DNA from: an uncultured Collinsella sp.
GTDB lineage: Bacteria; Actinomycetota; Coriobacteriia; Coriobacteriales; Coriobacteriaceae
Assembly: GCA_900549085.1 (NCBI GenBank)
Contig: URMO01000053.1
Span: 1 to 14,442 of the forward strand
Length of the DNA stretch: 14,442 bases
Direction of reading: 5' to 3'
The position numbers and the translations under genes are program-made. This document shows, in pieces, positions 6,245-14,344 of this stretch. The first letter of the stretch is position 1; the number at the start of each line of letters is the position of its first letter. The notes below the pieces were generated by a model, which was given only the letters and a program-made list of their open reading frames with translations, was not told where the DNA came from and did not search any database.

Positions 6245-6482
6245 GGAAATAGAGACACCTGTTGAAAACTTGTCGAAACGCCGGGCATAACATGTCTAAA
6301 ACTCGCCACAAGGCGATGAAAAGTTTTCCGCAGGTTTTGAACGTGGAAAACACGGTCGGTTGCGCACAGGGCGCTGTCGATTCTCTTTTTGGGGTTGACC
6401 AGCGCTTTTGGGAGTAATCAACAGTTTCGTCAGTGCTATTACTATTATTAAGATATTTATATCTATAGAAAGGTATTAAAAG
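6245..6482. other. Downstream half of putative bipartite oriC (dnaA-dnaN intergenic)
   Basis: This 238-bp gap carries box-like 9-mers: TTTTCAACA on the minus strand at 6260-6268, TTTTCCGCA at 6324-6332, TTTTCCACG on the minus strand at 6342-6350, and TAATCAACA at 6415-6423. It repeats two modules of the upstream half: AGTTTTCCGCAGGTTTTGAA (6322-6341) matches 3075-3094 at 18 of 20 positions, and TTGAAAACTTGTCGAAA (6262-6278) matches 3090-3106 at 16 of 17. The right end is AT-rich (6436-6482). The dnaN promoter should also lie here, but I cannot choose one; TTGACC at 6395 has no good -10 partner. Confidence 0.8.
6415..6465 (+). other. Putative basal unwinding site: DnaA box, spacer and DnaA-trios
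   Basis: The box-like TAATCAACA (6415-6423) is followed by a 12-base spacer and five contiguous triplets CTA TTA CTA TTA TTA (6436-6450), then AT-rich AGATATTTATATCTA. Read 3' to 5' on the other strand the triplets are GAT AAT GAT AAT AAT, the DnaA-trio pattern described for the B. subtilis unwinding region, which is also between dnaA and dnaN and in this orientation. Strand opening here is inferred. Confidence 0.6.
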
Positions 6483-7586
6483 ATGAAGTTCACCGTCAGC
6501 CAAAGCTCGCTCACGCAAGCCATCGGCGTCGTTATGAAAGGCGTCGCTTCGGCATCTACCCTTCCCATCCTGTCGGGCGTGCTCGTTAAGGCGCAGGACG
6601 GCATCTTGGAATTCCAAACCTCTAACTACACCATCTCGATTCGTCATCGCATTGCCGCGCATGTCGAAGAAGAGGGCGAGATGGTGATTCCCTGCAAGAT
6701 GCTCTCGAACATTACGAAGACCCTTCCCGACGCCCCGGTTACCTTTGAGCTCTCGGAGCGTCAGGTGCTGATCGGATGCGAGAAGAGCTCCTTCCGCCTC
6801 AACACGCTCGACGCCAACGATTTCCCCGAGTTCCCCGCCTATGCCATCGAGAGTGCGGTGGAGCTCCCGACCGATATCCTGTCCGAGATGGTCGGCCGCG
6901 TGTGGCGCGTCACTTCGACTGATAAGGCCCGCCCCATCCTGGGAGGCGTGCACATGAAGGTCGAGAACAACACCGTGCGCCTGGTGGCAACCGACTCCTT
7001 CCGTCTGGCTGTATGCGACACCCAGGTCGAGACCTCGACGCTCGAGGGGTCCTTTGAGCTCAACGTTCCGGCCGACGCCTTCAACGACGCCCTGAGCATC
7101 ATGGCCAGCCAGGCGACCATCATGATCGGCGCCGCGGACACCCAGGTTGTCTTTGAGGCCGGCAACACCACCTACGTGTCGCGCCGTATCGAGGGCGTGT
7201 ACCCCAACTACAAGCAGCTCATCCCCGATTCGTGCGTGACGAGCGTCAAGATCGACGTGGCGGCTTTTAATGCCGCCCTCAAGCGCGTGGCGGTCATCGC
7301 GAGCGCGAACCCCGCAGTCAAGTTCGAGATCGATGTCGAGAACGGCCAGATGGGCCTGTCCTCCATCTCCAATGACCAGGATCTGGCGCAGGAGACAATC
7401 GATGTCGAGGCCGAGGGCGAGTCGGGCACCATCGCCTTCAACTACCACTACATCTTTGGCTGCCTCAATGCCCTGTCCAAGGAGAAGGAGATCACGCTGG
7501 AGCTCAAGAGTTATTCGCAGGCTGGCATCTTCAAGTCCTACGACAAGATCAACTACCTGTACCTGGTCATGCCGGTACGCATCTAG
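6483..7586 (+). CDS. dnaN: DNA polymerase III sliding clamp (beta subunit)
   Basis: The ring-shaped processivity clamp that holds the replicative polymerase on DNA and serves as a docking hub for repair and replication proteins. Its 367 residues match the usual length of about 365-380, with three repeated clamp domains. Seen: MKFTVSQSSLTQAI at the N terminus, LPILSGVLVKAQDG near 27-40, RPILGGVHMKVENNTVRLVATDSFRLA in the middle third, and the C-terminal YLYLVMPVRI, the conserved motif lining the partner-binding pocket. The ATG at 6483 follows AAAGG by about 9 bases. recF begins 8 bp after the stop. Confidence 0.98.
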   Translation: MKFTVSQSSLTQAIGVVMKGVASASTLPILSGVLVKAQDGILEFQTSNYTISIRHRIAAHVEEEGEMVIPCKMLSNITKTLPDAPVTFELSERQVLIGCEKSSFRLNTLDANDFPEFPAYAIESAVELPTDILSEMVGRVWRVTSTDKARPILGGVHMKVENNTVRLVATDSFRLAVCDTQVETSTLEGSFELNVPADAFNDALSIMASQATIMIGAADTQVVFEAGNTTYVSRRIEGVYPNYKQLIPDSCVTSVKIDVAAFNAALKRVAVIASANPAVKFEIDVENGQMGLSSISNDQDLAQETIDVEAEGESGTIAFNYHYIFGCLNALSKEKEITLELKSYSQAGIFKSYDKINYLYLVMPVRI

Positions 7587-7594
7587 CGCTGCCC

Positions 7595-8701
7595 ATGACC
7601 ATGTTCGCACGCGATCTTTCCGTTGCGCGCTATCGCAGCTTCGACAGTTACCGCCTTGTTCTGAGCGACGGTGTGACAGTGCTCGCAGGCCCCAACGCGG
7701 CGGGAAAGACCAACCTCATAGAGGCGCTGCAGCTGCTGACGAGCGGCGCCTCGTTTAGGCATCCGACCGCAGCCGAGCTCGTGCACGACGGCGTGGGCTC
7801 ATGCAAGGTCGAGCTGAGGCTCGAAGGTGATGGGCGCGTGCTGGACATGGGGCTGAGCGTGGAAGACGGCAAGCGTTCGTTTAGCCGCAACGGCAAGCGC
7901 TGCGCTGCGTCCGGCGTGCGCGGGGTACTGCCGAGCGTTCTGTTTTGCCCGGACCACCTGGATATGGTCAAGCGGGGTGCCAGCGTGCGCCGCACCGCAC
8001 TTGATGACTTTGGCGTTCAGCTGAGTGCGCGCTATGCCGATCTGGCTAGTGCCTACGCGCGCTGCGTGACCCAGCGCAATGCCCTGCTCAAGGAGACCTG
8101 GTGCTGCCGCGAGATGCTCGGCGCCTGGAACGAATCTATTGCCCGCGCCGGTTCGGCCCTGCTCGTGCACCGTCTGGCTCTGCTCGACCGGCTGTCGGGC
8201 CATGTGCGTGACGCCTATGGCCGCGTGGCATCTGGCGAGCCCGCCGGTGTGTCCTATGTGTCCACGCTTGGCGATTTGCCTCGCACCGAGGATCGCGACG
8301 AGCTCAGGGGCTGGGCGTATGAGCACATGCTCTCGGCGCTCGATGAGCGCGCCGACGAGGAGATCCGTCGCGGCGTGACGCTCGTGGGTCCGCATCGCGA
8401 CGAGATTGAGTTTTCCGTCGCGGGCCGATCGGCCCGTTCATTTGCCAGCCAGGGCCAGCAGCGAACGCTGGTACTTGCCTGGAAGGTGGCAGAGGTGGCC
8501 GTGGCGCGCGATATCCTGGGCACCGCGCCACTGCTGCTTTTGGACGACGTGATGAGCGAGCTCGACGCCGGGCGCCGAGGCGCTTTTCTGCAGCTGATCG
8601 GTGATGATATCCAGACAGTCATAACCACCACCAATCTGGGGTATTTTACCGATGACCTGCTTGATCGAGCCAAGGTGGTGAGCATGGGTGAGACGTGCTA
8701 A
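7595..8701 (+). CDS. recF: DNA replication and repair protein RecF
   Basis: An SMC-like ABC ATPase that, with RecO and RecR, loads RecA at single-strand gaps. The 368 residues match the family. Walker A is GPNAAGKTN at 32-40, the ABC signature region is ASQGQQRT at 284-291, and Walker B with D-loop is LLLLDDVMSELD at 313-324. VGPHRDE at 264-270 is typical of RecF. The start at 7595 is the first of two nearby ATGs (second at 7601). No Shine-Dalgarno sequence is seen in the 8-bp gap after dnaN, so coupling to dnaN translation is likely. Its last 14 bases overlap the next gene. Confidence 0.97.
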   Translation: MTMFARDLSVARYRSFDSYRLVLSDGVTVLAGPNAAGKTNLIEALQLLTSGASFRHPTAAELVHDGVGSCKVELRLEGDGRVLDMGLSVEDGKRSFSRNGKRCAASGVRGVLPSVLFCPDHLDMVKRGASVRRTALDDFGVQLSARYADLASAYARCVTQRNALLKETWCCREMLGAWNESIARAGSALLVHRLALLDRLSGHVRDAYGRVASGEPAGVSYVSTLGDLPRTEDRDELRGWAYEHMLSALDERADEEIRRGVTLVGPHRDEIEFSVAGRSARSFASQGQQRTLVLAWKVAEVAVARDILGTAPLLLLDDVMSELDAGRRGAFLQLIGDDIQTVITTTNLGYFTDDLLDRAKVVSMGETC

Positions 8702-9251
8702 TTACGAGCGCGAGAACGGAACGGTTGCCTTTGGCGGCTTTTTGGATGCCGAGCGTCAGCGCATCCTGGCGACCGCGACACCTGAGCGCCGCGCGCAGAT
8801 GGAGGCTGCAGAGGAATCTCGTGCGGTCTATCACGCCTGGAATGCGGTGTGCTCGGGCACGCGCGAGGGACGCCATGTGACGGGCCTGCGCTACCTGCCC
8901 GAGTCCAACGAACTGCTGGTGTACCTCGATTCGCCCTCATGGACGCAGGAGATGACGCTTTTGCGCGAGATTATCCGTGCGCGCATGGAGCGCGCCGGCG
9001 CGCACGTCGACGGCCTGGTGTTCAAGACGACCGCCCCCGGCCACACACCGCCCGCTGCAAAAGAGCGCCTGCGTCCGGCCGTGGCCGAGCGTCCGCCGGC
9101 TCCGCATGCCGACCTCAGCGGTGCCGAGCGTGCCGAGATCGAGCGCCAAGTGGCACCCATCGAGGACCAAAAACTGCGCGAGGCCCTCGAGAACGCCATG
9201 AGAGCCAGTGCCGAGTGGGCCAAGGGCGTGCAGGGCAAAAAAGAGCCTTAA
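8688..9251 (+). CDS. dciA: DUF721 / DciA-like protein, probable replicative helicase loader
   Basis: A 187-residue protein with a DUF721 core at about residues 46-113: AVYHAWNAVCSG, then GLRYLPESNELLVYLDSPSWTQEM and a helix LLREIIRARMERA. DUF721 includes DciA, regarded as the widespread helper that loads DnaB where DnaC/DnaI types are absent. The first 45 residues and the Ala/Pro/Glu-rich tail (about 114-187) are charged and probably flexible. It starts at GTG 8688 inside recF (14-bp overlap), with a purine-rich AAGGTGG upstream. The recF-DUF721-gyrB order is typical of Actinobacteria. Family membership is well supported; helicase loading in this organism is inferred. Confidence 0.82.
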   Translation: MRRANYERENGTVAFGGFLDAERQRILATATPERRAQMEAAEESRAVYHAWNAVCSGTREGRHVTGLRYLPESNELLVYLDSPSWTQEMTLLREIIRARMERAGAHVDGLVFKTTAPGHTPPAAKERLRPAVAERPPAPHADLSGAERAEIERQVAPIEDQKLREALENAMRASAEWAKGVQGKKEP

Positions 9252-9277
9252 ATCGCATCTGGTGGCCTTGTAGAGCC

Positions 9278-9307
9278 AAATACCCTCGTTCCCGAGGGTA
9301 TTTTTTT
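9278..9307 (+). terminator. Terminator after the dnaN-recF-dciA block
   Basis: An 11-bp stem (AAATACCCTCG with CGAGGGTATTT) closes a 4-base loop and runs into seven T residues at 9301-9307. It lies 26 bases after the dciA stop and separates this block from gyrB, whose promoter should lie in the remaining 49 bases. The best match there, TTTACG (9305) with TACACA (9328) at 17 bases, is weak. Confidence 0.92.
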
Positions 9308-9356
9308 ACGATAAACTAGTAAGGCTGTACACATTTTCTTAACTGAAGGAGGACGT

Positions 9357-11387
9357 GTGGCAAACGAAAACGATTACGATGGCGGCGAGATTAAGATTCT
9401 CGAAGGTCTCGAGGCCGTTCGTAAGCGCCCGGGCATGTACATTGGCTCGACGAGCGCCAGCGGTCTTCATCACCTGGTGTGGGAGATCGTTGACAACTCC
9501 GTCGACGAGGCCATGGCCGGTTTCTGCACCGAGATTCAGGTGACGGTCCACGCCGACAACTCCATCACGGTCGTCGATAACGGGCGCGGCATCCCCGTCG
9601 ACGAGCATCCTATCAAAAAGATCCCGACGCTCGAGGTCGTCATGACGATCCTGCACGCCGGCGGTAAGTTCGATAACTCGGCCTACAAGGTCTCGGGCGG
9701 CCTGCACGGCGTGGGCATCTCCGTCGTCAACGCGCTGTCCAAGCGTGTGGTCGTACAGGTATGCCGCGATGGCAACATCTACGAGATGGAGTTTTCGCGC
9801 GGCAAGACCGTCAAGAAGATGGAGGTCGTGGGCACTTCGGAGACGACGGGTACCACTGTCACCTTCTGGCCCGACGACGAGATTTTCGAGACCTGCATCT
9901 ACGATTTCGACACGCTGCACAACCGTCTGCAGGAGACGGCATTCCTCAACAAGAACCTCAAGATCGTGCTGACCGACGAGCGCGAGGCGACTCCCCATGT
10001 GGAAGAGTTTTGCTATGCCGGCGGCATCATCGACTTCGTCAAGTTCCTCAACGAGGGCAAGGATGTCCCCGAGGCCTTTAAGGAGCCCATCTATATTGAG
10101 GGCAAATCGGATCCAGATGCGCCCGTGACCAAGATGGGCGAGGTCGAGGTGTCCTTGCAGTGGAATAGCGGCTACGGCGAGAACGTCATGTCGTTTGCCA
10201 ACGACATCTACACCCCCGAGGGCGGCATGCACCTCGAGGGCTTCCGTACCGCACTCACCCGTGTGATTAACGATTACGCTCGCAAGCAGAACCTGCTCAA
10301 GGAAAAAGACGCCAACCTGACCGGCGACGATGTGCGCGAGGGCCTATCGGCCGTTATCTCGGTCAAACTGCCCGATCCGCAGTTTGAGGGCCAGACCAAG
10401 GCCAAGCTCGGCAGCTCCTATATGCGCGCGCTGACGCTCAAGATTATGACCGACGGTCTGGCCGATTACCTCGAGGAGCATCCCAAGCCAGCTCGTGAGA
10501 TCGTCAAGAAGGCCCAGCAGGCCTGCAGGGCGCGCAACGCCGCCCGCAAGGCGCGCGAGGCGACCCGCCGCAAGAGCCTGCTCGAGACGGCGTCGCTGCC
10601 CGGCAAGCTCGCCGACTGTTCGGTGCGTGACGCCGAGCTGACCGAGCTCTTTATCGTAGAGGGCGACTCGGCAGGCGGTTCGGCCAAGGACGGCCGTCGC
10701 CGAGACATCCAGGCGATCCTACCCCTGCGCGGCAAGATTCTGAATGTCGAGCGCGTAGGCGATCATCGTGCGTTCTCGAGCGACACCATCCAGTCACTCA
10801 TCACCGCGATCGGCTGCGGCGTCACGACGAGCGCTGGCGACGGCGGCGACTTTGACATCACCAAGGCGCGCTACCACAAGATCATCATCATGACCGATGC
10901 AGACGTCGACGGTGCACATATCCGCATCCTGCTGCTGACGTTCTTCTACAAGTACATGCGCCCGCTGATTGATGCCGGCTACGTGTACGTCGCTTGCCCG
11001 CCCATCTTTGGCATCAAGGTGCGCAACAAGATTCACTACGTGTATCCCAACGGCCGCCAGCCCGAAGACGAGATCCTGCGCGACACCATTCAGAGCCTGG
11101 GCCTGAACCCCGACGACAACGACGAGGACGGCAAGGCCAAGGACGGCAAGATCACCAAAAAGCGCAAGGGCTATACCGTCCAGCGCTACAAGGGCCTGGG
11201 CGAGATGGACCCCAAGCAGCTTGCCTCGACGACGATGGATCCCAAGACCCGCATTCTGCAGCGCGTGTCGATTGAGGACGCCGTGGTGGCGGACCGCGCC
11301 GTGCGCGAACTGATGGGTTCCGAGGTCGGCTATCGCCGCGAGTACATCGAGAAGCACGCACATGACGCACGATTCTTAGACGCCTAG
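9357..11387 (+). CDS. gyrB: DNA gyrase subunit B
   Basis: The ATPase subunit of DNA gyrase, which with GyrA introduces negative supercoils. The 676 residues match the short non-proteobacterial form. The GHKL ATPase has Glu43 and Asn47 in EIVDNSVDE, DNGRGIP at 74-80 and GGLHGVG at 114-120. The transducer includes FEGQTKAKLGSS near 343-354. The TOPRIM domain has EGDSAGGSAKDGR at 435-447 and the metal-binding DADVDGAH at 514-521; PLRGKILNVE (456-465) and QRYKGLGEMD (609-618) are gyrase/topo IV signatures. An acidic and basic low-complexity insert lies at about 584-603 in the TOPRIM tail. The GTG start at 9357 has AAGGAGG 4 bases upstream; an overlapping GTG at 9355 is out of frame. gyrA follows after 178 bp. 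Confidence 0.97.
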   Translation: MANENDYDGGEIKILEGLEAVRKRPGMYIGSTSASGLHHLVWEIVDNSVDEAMAGFCTEIQVTVHADNSITVVDNGRGIPVDEHPIKKIPTLEVVMTILHAGGKFDNSAYKVSGGLHGVGISVVNALSKRVVVQVCRDGNIYEMEFSRGKTVKKMEVVGTSETTGTTVTFWPDDEIFETCIYDFDTLHNRLQETAFLNKNLKIVLTDEREATPHVEEFCYAGGIIDFVKFLNEGKDVPEAFKEPIYIEGKSDPDAPVTKMGEVEVSLQWNSGYGENVMSFANDIYTPEGGMHLEGFRTALTRVINDYARKQNLLKEKDANLTGDDVREGLSAVISVKLPDPQFEGQTKAKLGSSYMRALTLKIMTDGLADYLEEHPKPAREIVKKAQQACRARNAARKAREATRRKSLLETASLPGKLADCSVRDAELTELFIVEGDSAGGSAKDGRRRDIQAILPLRGKILNVERVGDHRAFSSDTIQSLITAIGCGVTTSAGDGGDFDITKARYHKIIIMTDADVDGAHIRILLLTFFYKYMRPLIDAGYVYVACPPIFGIKVRNKIHYVYPNGRQPEDEILRDTIQSLGLNPDDNDEDGKAKDGKITKKRKGYTVQRYKGLGEMDPKQLASTTMDPKTRILQRVSIEDAVVADRAVRELMGSEVGYRREYIEKHAHDARFLDA

Positions 11388-11392
11388 CTTTC

Positions 11393-11479
11393 CCAGGCAC
11401 CCCATCTTGCCCTTCAGGATTTCGGGCGCCGCACGCAAGGCGTGCGCCCTCATCCTTCAGGGCAATCTGGGGCACCTGG
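11393..11479 (+). promoter_or_regulatory. Long imperfect hairpin between gyrB and gyrA
   Basis: About 87 bases can fold into one extended stem. The outer arms are 11393-11413 and 11459-11479, interrupted by two 2-base mismatches. The middle is AGGAT with ATCCT (11416-11420, 11452-11456) then GGGC with GCCC. The inner stem is GCACGC with GCGTGC (11431-11436, 11440-11445) on a 3-base loop. I count just over 30 base pairs. No T-run follows, so it is not an intrinsic terminator. A structured mRNA element or processing site is possible; function unknown. Confidence 0.65.
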
Positions 11480-11565
11480 AAAACCTAGGAGGGTTATCCG
11501 GTGTTCCCGGTAATCCGTCTCCGTGGTGGGGAACTAATGGACCACGCAAACCATGAGGAGGTAAC

Positions 11566-14304
11566 GTGGCAGACGATATCAACAACAACGAGGGTGTGGG
11601 CGAGGCCGGCGACGCCGGCATGCCCGACGATCTGAAGCGCCTGCTTGCCCGTGCTGAGCAGGGCGAGGACGGCGACCCGGACGCCTATAACCCCGATGCC
11701 GATGATGATGATGAAGAAGACGACGGTGAGCTCGAGGAGAGCTTTGGCGAAGTCGACCGTGGCGCCTCGGCCGGCGAGGATATCAACGGCGGTCAGCTCC
11801 AGATTTCGGAGTTTGGCCGCGAGATGAAGCAGTCGTTCATCGAGTACTCGATGTCGGTCATCACGGCGCGCGCCCTGCCGGACGTGCGCGATGGCTTAAA
11901 GCCGGTGCACCGTCGCATCCTGTACGCAATGAACGAGAGCGGCATCTACCCCAACCGTCCGCACAAGAAGTCGGCCTGGACGGTCGGCGAAGTTATCGGT
12001 AAGTACCATCCGCACGGCGACTACGCGGTCTATGAGGCCATGGTCCGCCTGGCACAGTGGTTCTCCATGCGCACGCCGCTCATTGACGGTCACGGCAACT
12101 TCGGCAATATCGACGGCGACGGCGCCGCCGCCATGCGTTACACCGAGAGCCGTCTGGCAAAGCCCGCCATGGAGCTCCTGCGTGACCTGCAGAAGGATAC
12201 CGTCGACTGGCAGCCCAACTACGACGAGTCGCTCGCCGAGCCCGTGGCACTGCCCGCGCGCTTCCCCAACCTGCTGGTCAACGGCAGCCAGGGCATCGCC
12301 GTCGGCATGGCCACTAACATCGCCCCGCATAACCTCACCGAGGCGATCGAGGCCACCTGCTACCTGATCGACAACCCCGACGCCACCGTCGACGAGCTCA
12401 TGCAGATCATGCCCGGTCCGGACTTCCCCACCGGTGCCATCATCATGGGCAGTGCCGGCATTAGGCAGAGCTACGAGACCGGCCGCGGCTCCATCACCGT
12501 GCGCGCCAAGGCTCATGTGGAGTCCACCAAGACCGGCCGTAGCCGCCTGGTCTTTACCGAGATTCCCTACATGGTCAACAAGGGCACCCTGCAGGAGAAG
12601 ATCGCCCAGCTCGTCAACGACAAGCGTATCGAGGGTATCTCGGATATGCGTGATGAGTCCAACCAGAAGGGTATCCGTCTGGTCATCGAACTCAAGAAGG
12701 GCGTCATCCCGCAGGTCGTGCTCAACAACCTGTACAAGTACACCTCGCTGCAGACGACCTTTGGTGCCAACAACCTGGCGCTTGTCAACGGCGTTCCCAA
12801 ATGCCTGAGCCTGCGCGAGATGCTGCAGCACTACATCGACCACCAGGTCGACGTCGTCACCCGCCGCACCCGCTTTGACCTCAAGAAGGCCCAGGCGCGT
12901 GCCCATATCCTCGAGGGCTACCTGATGGCTCTCGACCATATCGACGAGGTCATCAGCATCATCCGCTCCTCGCAGACCGATTCCGAGGCCAGCAGCCGCC
13001 TGATCGAGCGCTTTGGCTTTACGCCCGAGCAGACTACGGCCATCCTCGAGATGAAGCTGCGCCGCCTGACCGGCCTGGAGCGCGACAAGATTCAGGAAGA
13101 GCTGGACGGCTTGCGTCGCGCCATCGCCTACTACGAGGACCTGTTGGCGCACGAGGAGAAAATCCTGGGCGTCATCAAGGAAGAGATGCGCGAGATTTCC
13201 AAGAAGTTCGGCGACAAGCGCCGCACCGAGATCAGCCACGTCGAGAAGGATCTGGACGTCGAAGATCTGATTGCCGACGAGGACATGGTCGTGACCATCA
13301 CCCACACCGGTTATGTCAAGCGCATCCCGGTGGCTGCCTACCGCGCCCAAAAGCGCGGCGGCAAGGGCGTGTCGGGCGTCAACCTCAAAGAGGACGACGT
13401 TATCGACGAGATGTTTATCGCATCCACGCACGAGTACGTGCTGTTCTTCTCGAGCAAGGGCAAGGTCTACCGCCTGAAGGTGCACGAGCTGCCGGTGGGT
13501 ACGCGCCAGGCGCGCGGCACCGCGATCGTCAACCTGCTGCCCTTCGAGGAGGGCGAGAAGATCGCGAGCGTCATCAGCTGCCGCGAGTTCCCCGCCGACG
13601 AGTACCTGATGTTTGCCACCAAGAGCGGCATGGTCAAGAAGACCGTGATGAGCGCTTACGACCGTAGCCGCCGCGACGGCCTGATCGCCATCAACCTGAG
13701 AGACGACGACGCGCTGCTCGCTGTACGTCGCGTGCGCGAGGGTGACAAGATCATCATGGCAACCACCGCGGGCAAGGCGATTATGTTCCCCGAGGACCAG
13801 GTGCGCGCCACCGGTCGCGATACCAGCGGCGTCCGCGGCATTGGCATGAAGGAAGGCGTGAGCGTTCTTGGTATGGAGATTACCAACGGTAACGGCGACC
13901 TGTTCGTCATTACCGAGCGCGGCTACGGCAAACGCACGCCGGTCTCGGATTACCCGGAGCAGAACCGCGGCGGTCAGGGTGTCTACACCATCCAGATGAC
14001 CGAACGCAAGGGCAACCTCGCAGCCATGAAGACGGTGGGCCCGCAGCATGAGCTGTTCATCGTGACGGAGGGCGCGACGGTCATTCGCGTCAAGACCGAC
14101 GAGATCAGCCAAACCGGTCGCGCCACCCAGGGCGTCAAGATGATGACCGTCGACGATAACGACCGCATCTGCGCCGTAGCCCGCATGACGGCCGCCAAAG
14201 AGAAGCCCGAAGGCGAAGGTGCCGAGGCCGCAGCCGACACCGAAGAGGCCCCAGTCGACCTAGGCGACGGCAACGACATGCCAGAAGATCTCCTCGACGA
14301 GTAG
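11566..14304 (+). CDS. gyrA: DNA gyrase subunit A
   Basis: The DNA-cleaving and wrapping subunit of gyrase. At 912 residues it is longer than most GyrA proteins because of an acidic N-terminal extension (1-80, including a DADDDDEEDD run at 44-53) before the usual EMKQSFIEYSMSVITARALPDVRDGLKPVHRR start of the winged-helix domain. The catalytic tyrosine is Tyr192 in RYTESRL (E. coli Tyr122; offset 70). The GyrA box is QKRGGKG at about 595-601, marking a true gyrase rather than ParC. The C-terminal tail is acidic. In the quinolone-resistance region the sequence is HPHGDYAVYE: Tyr153 stands at E. coli Ser83 and Glu157 at Asp87. The GTG start has GAGGAGG 4 bases upstream. The extension starts at the only position with a good ribosome site, so it is probably translated. 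Confidence 0.97.
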   Translation: MADDINNNEGVGEAGDAGMPDDLKRLLARAEQGEDGDPDAYNPDADDDDEEDDGELEESFGEVDRGASAGEDINGGQLQISEFGREMKQSFIEYSMSVITARALPDVRDGLKPVHRRILYAMNESGIYPNRPHKKSAWTVGEVIGKYHPHGDYAVYEAMVRLAQWFSMRTPLIDGHGNFGNIDGDGAAAMRYTESRLAKPAMELLRDLQKDTVDWQPNYDESLAEPVALPARFPNLLVNGSQGIAVGMATNIAPHNLTEAIEATCYLIDNPDATVDELMQIMPGPDFPTGAIIMGSAGIRQSYETGRGSITVRAKAHVESTKTGRSRLVFTEIPYMVNKGTLQEKIAQLVNDKRIEGISDMRDESNQKGIRLVIELKKGVIPQVVLNNLYKYTSLQTTFGANNLALVNGVPKCLSLREMLQHYIDHQVDVVTRRTRFDLKKAQARAHILEGYLMALDHIDEVISIIRSSQTDSEASSRLIERFGFTPEQTTAILEMKLRRLTGLERDKIQEELDGLRRAIAYYEDLLAHEEKILGVIKEEMREISKKFGDKRRTEISHVEKDLDVEDLIADEDMVVTITHTGYVKRIPVAAYRAQKRGGKGVSGVNLKEDDVIDEMFIASTHEYVLFFSSKGKVYRLKVHELPVGTRQARGTAIVNLLPFEEGEKIASVISCREFPADEYLMFATKSGMVKKTVMSAYDRSRRDGLIAINLRDDDALLAVRRVREGDKIIMATTAGKAIMFPEDQVRATGRDTSGVRGIGMKEGVSVLGMEITNGNGDLFVITERGYGKRTPVSDYPEQNRGGQGVYTIQMTERKGNLAAMKTVGPQHELFIVTEGATVIRVKTDEISQTGRATQGVKMMTVDDNDRICAVARMTAAKEKPEGEGAEAAADTEEAPVDLGDGNDMPEDLLDE

Positions 14305-14344
14305 GAAGAACTGGCTGGTAGAAAATATCAGACCCAATATATCG

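Noticed and set aside
6395..6423. TTGACC as the -35 element of a dnaN promoter
   Set aside because: No acceptable -10 hexamer lies 16-19 bases downstream; the region is better explained by the DnaA box and trio layout.
6228..7610. 460-residue open frame antisense to dnaN
   Set aside because: It covers dnaN and the origin gap, has no recognisable motif, and dnaN is certain.
11896..14112. 738-residue open frame on the minus strand
   Set aside because: It is antisense to gyrA, whose frame has full gyrase motifs. The product is Val/Leu/His/Asp-rich with no domain, typical of mirror frames in GC-rich genes.
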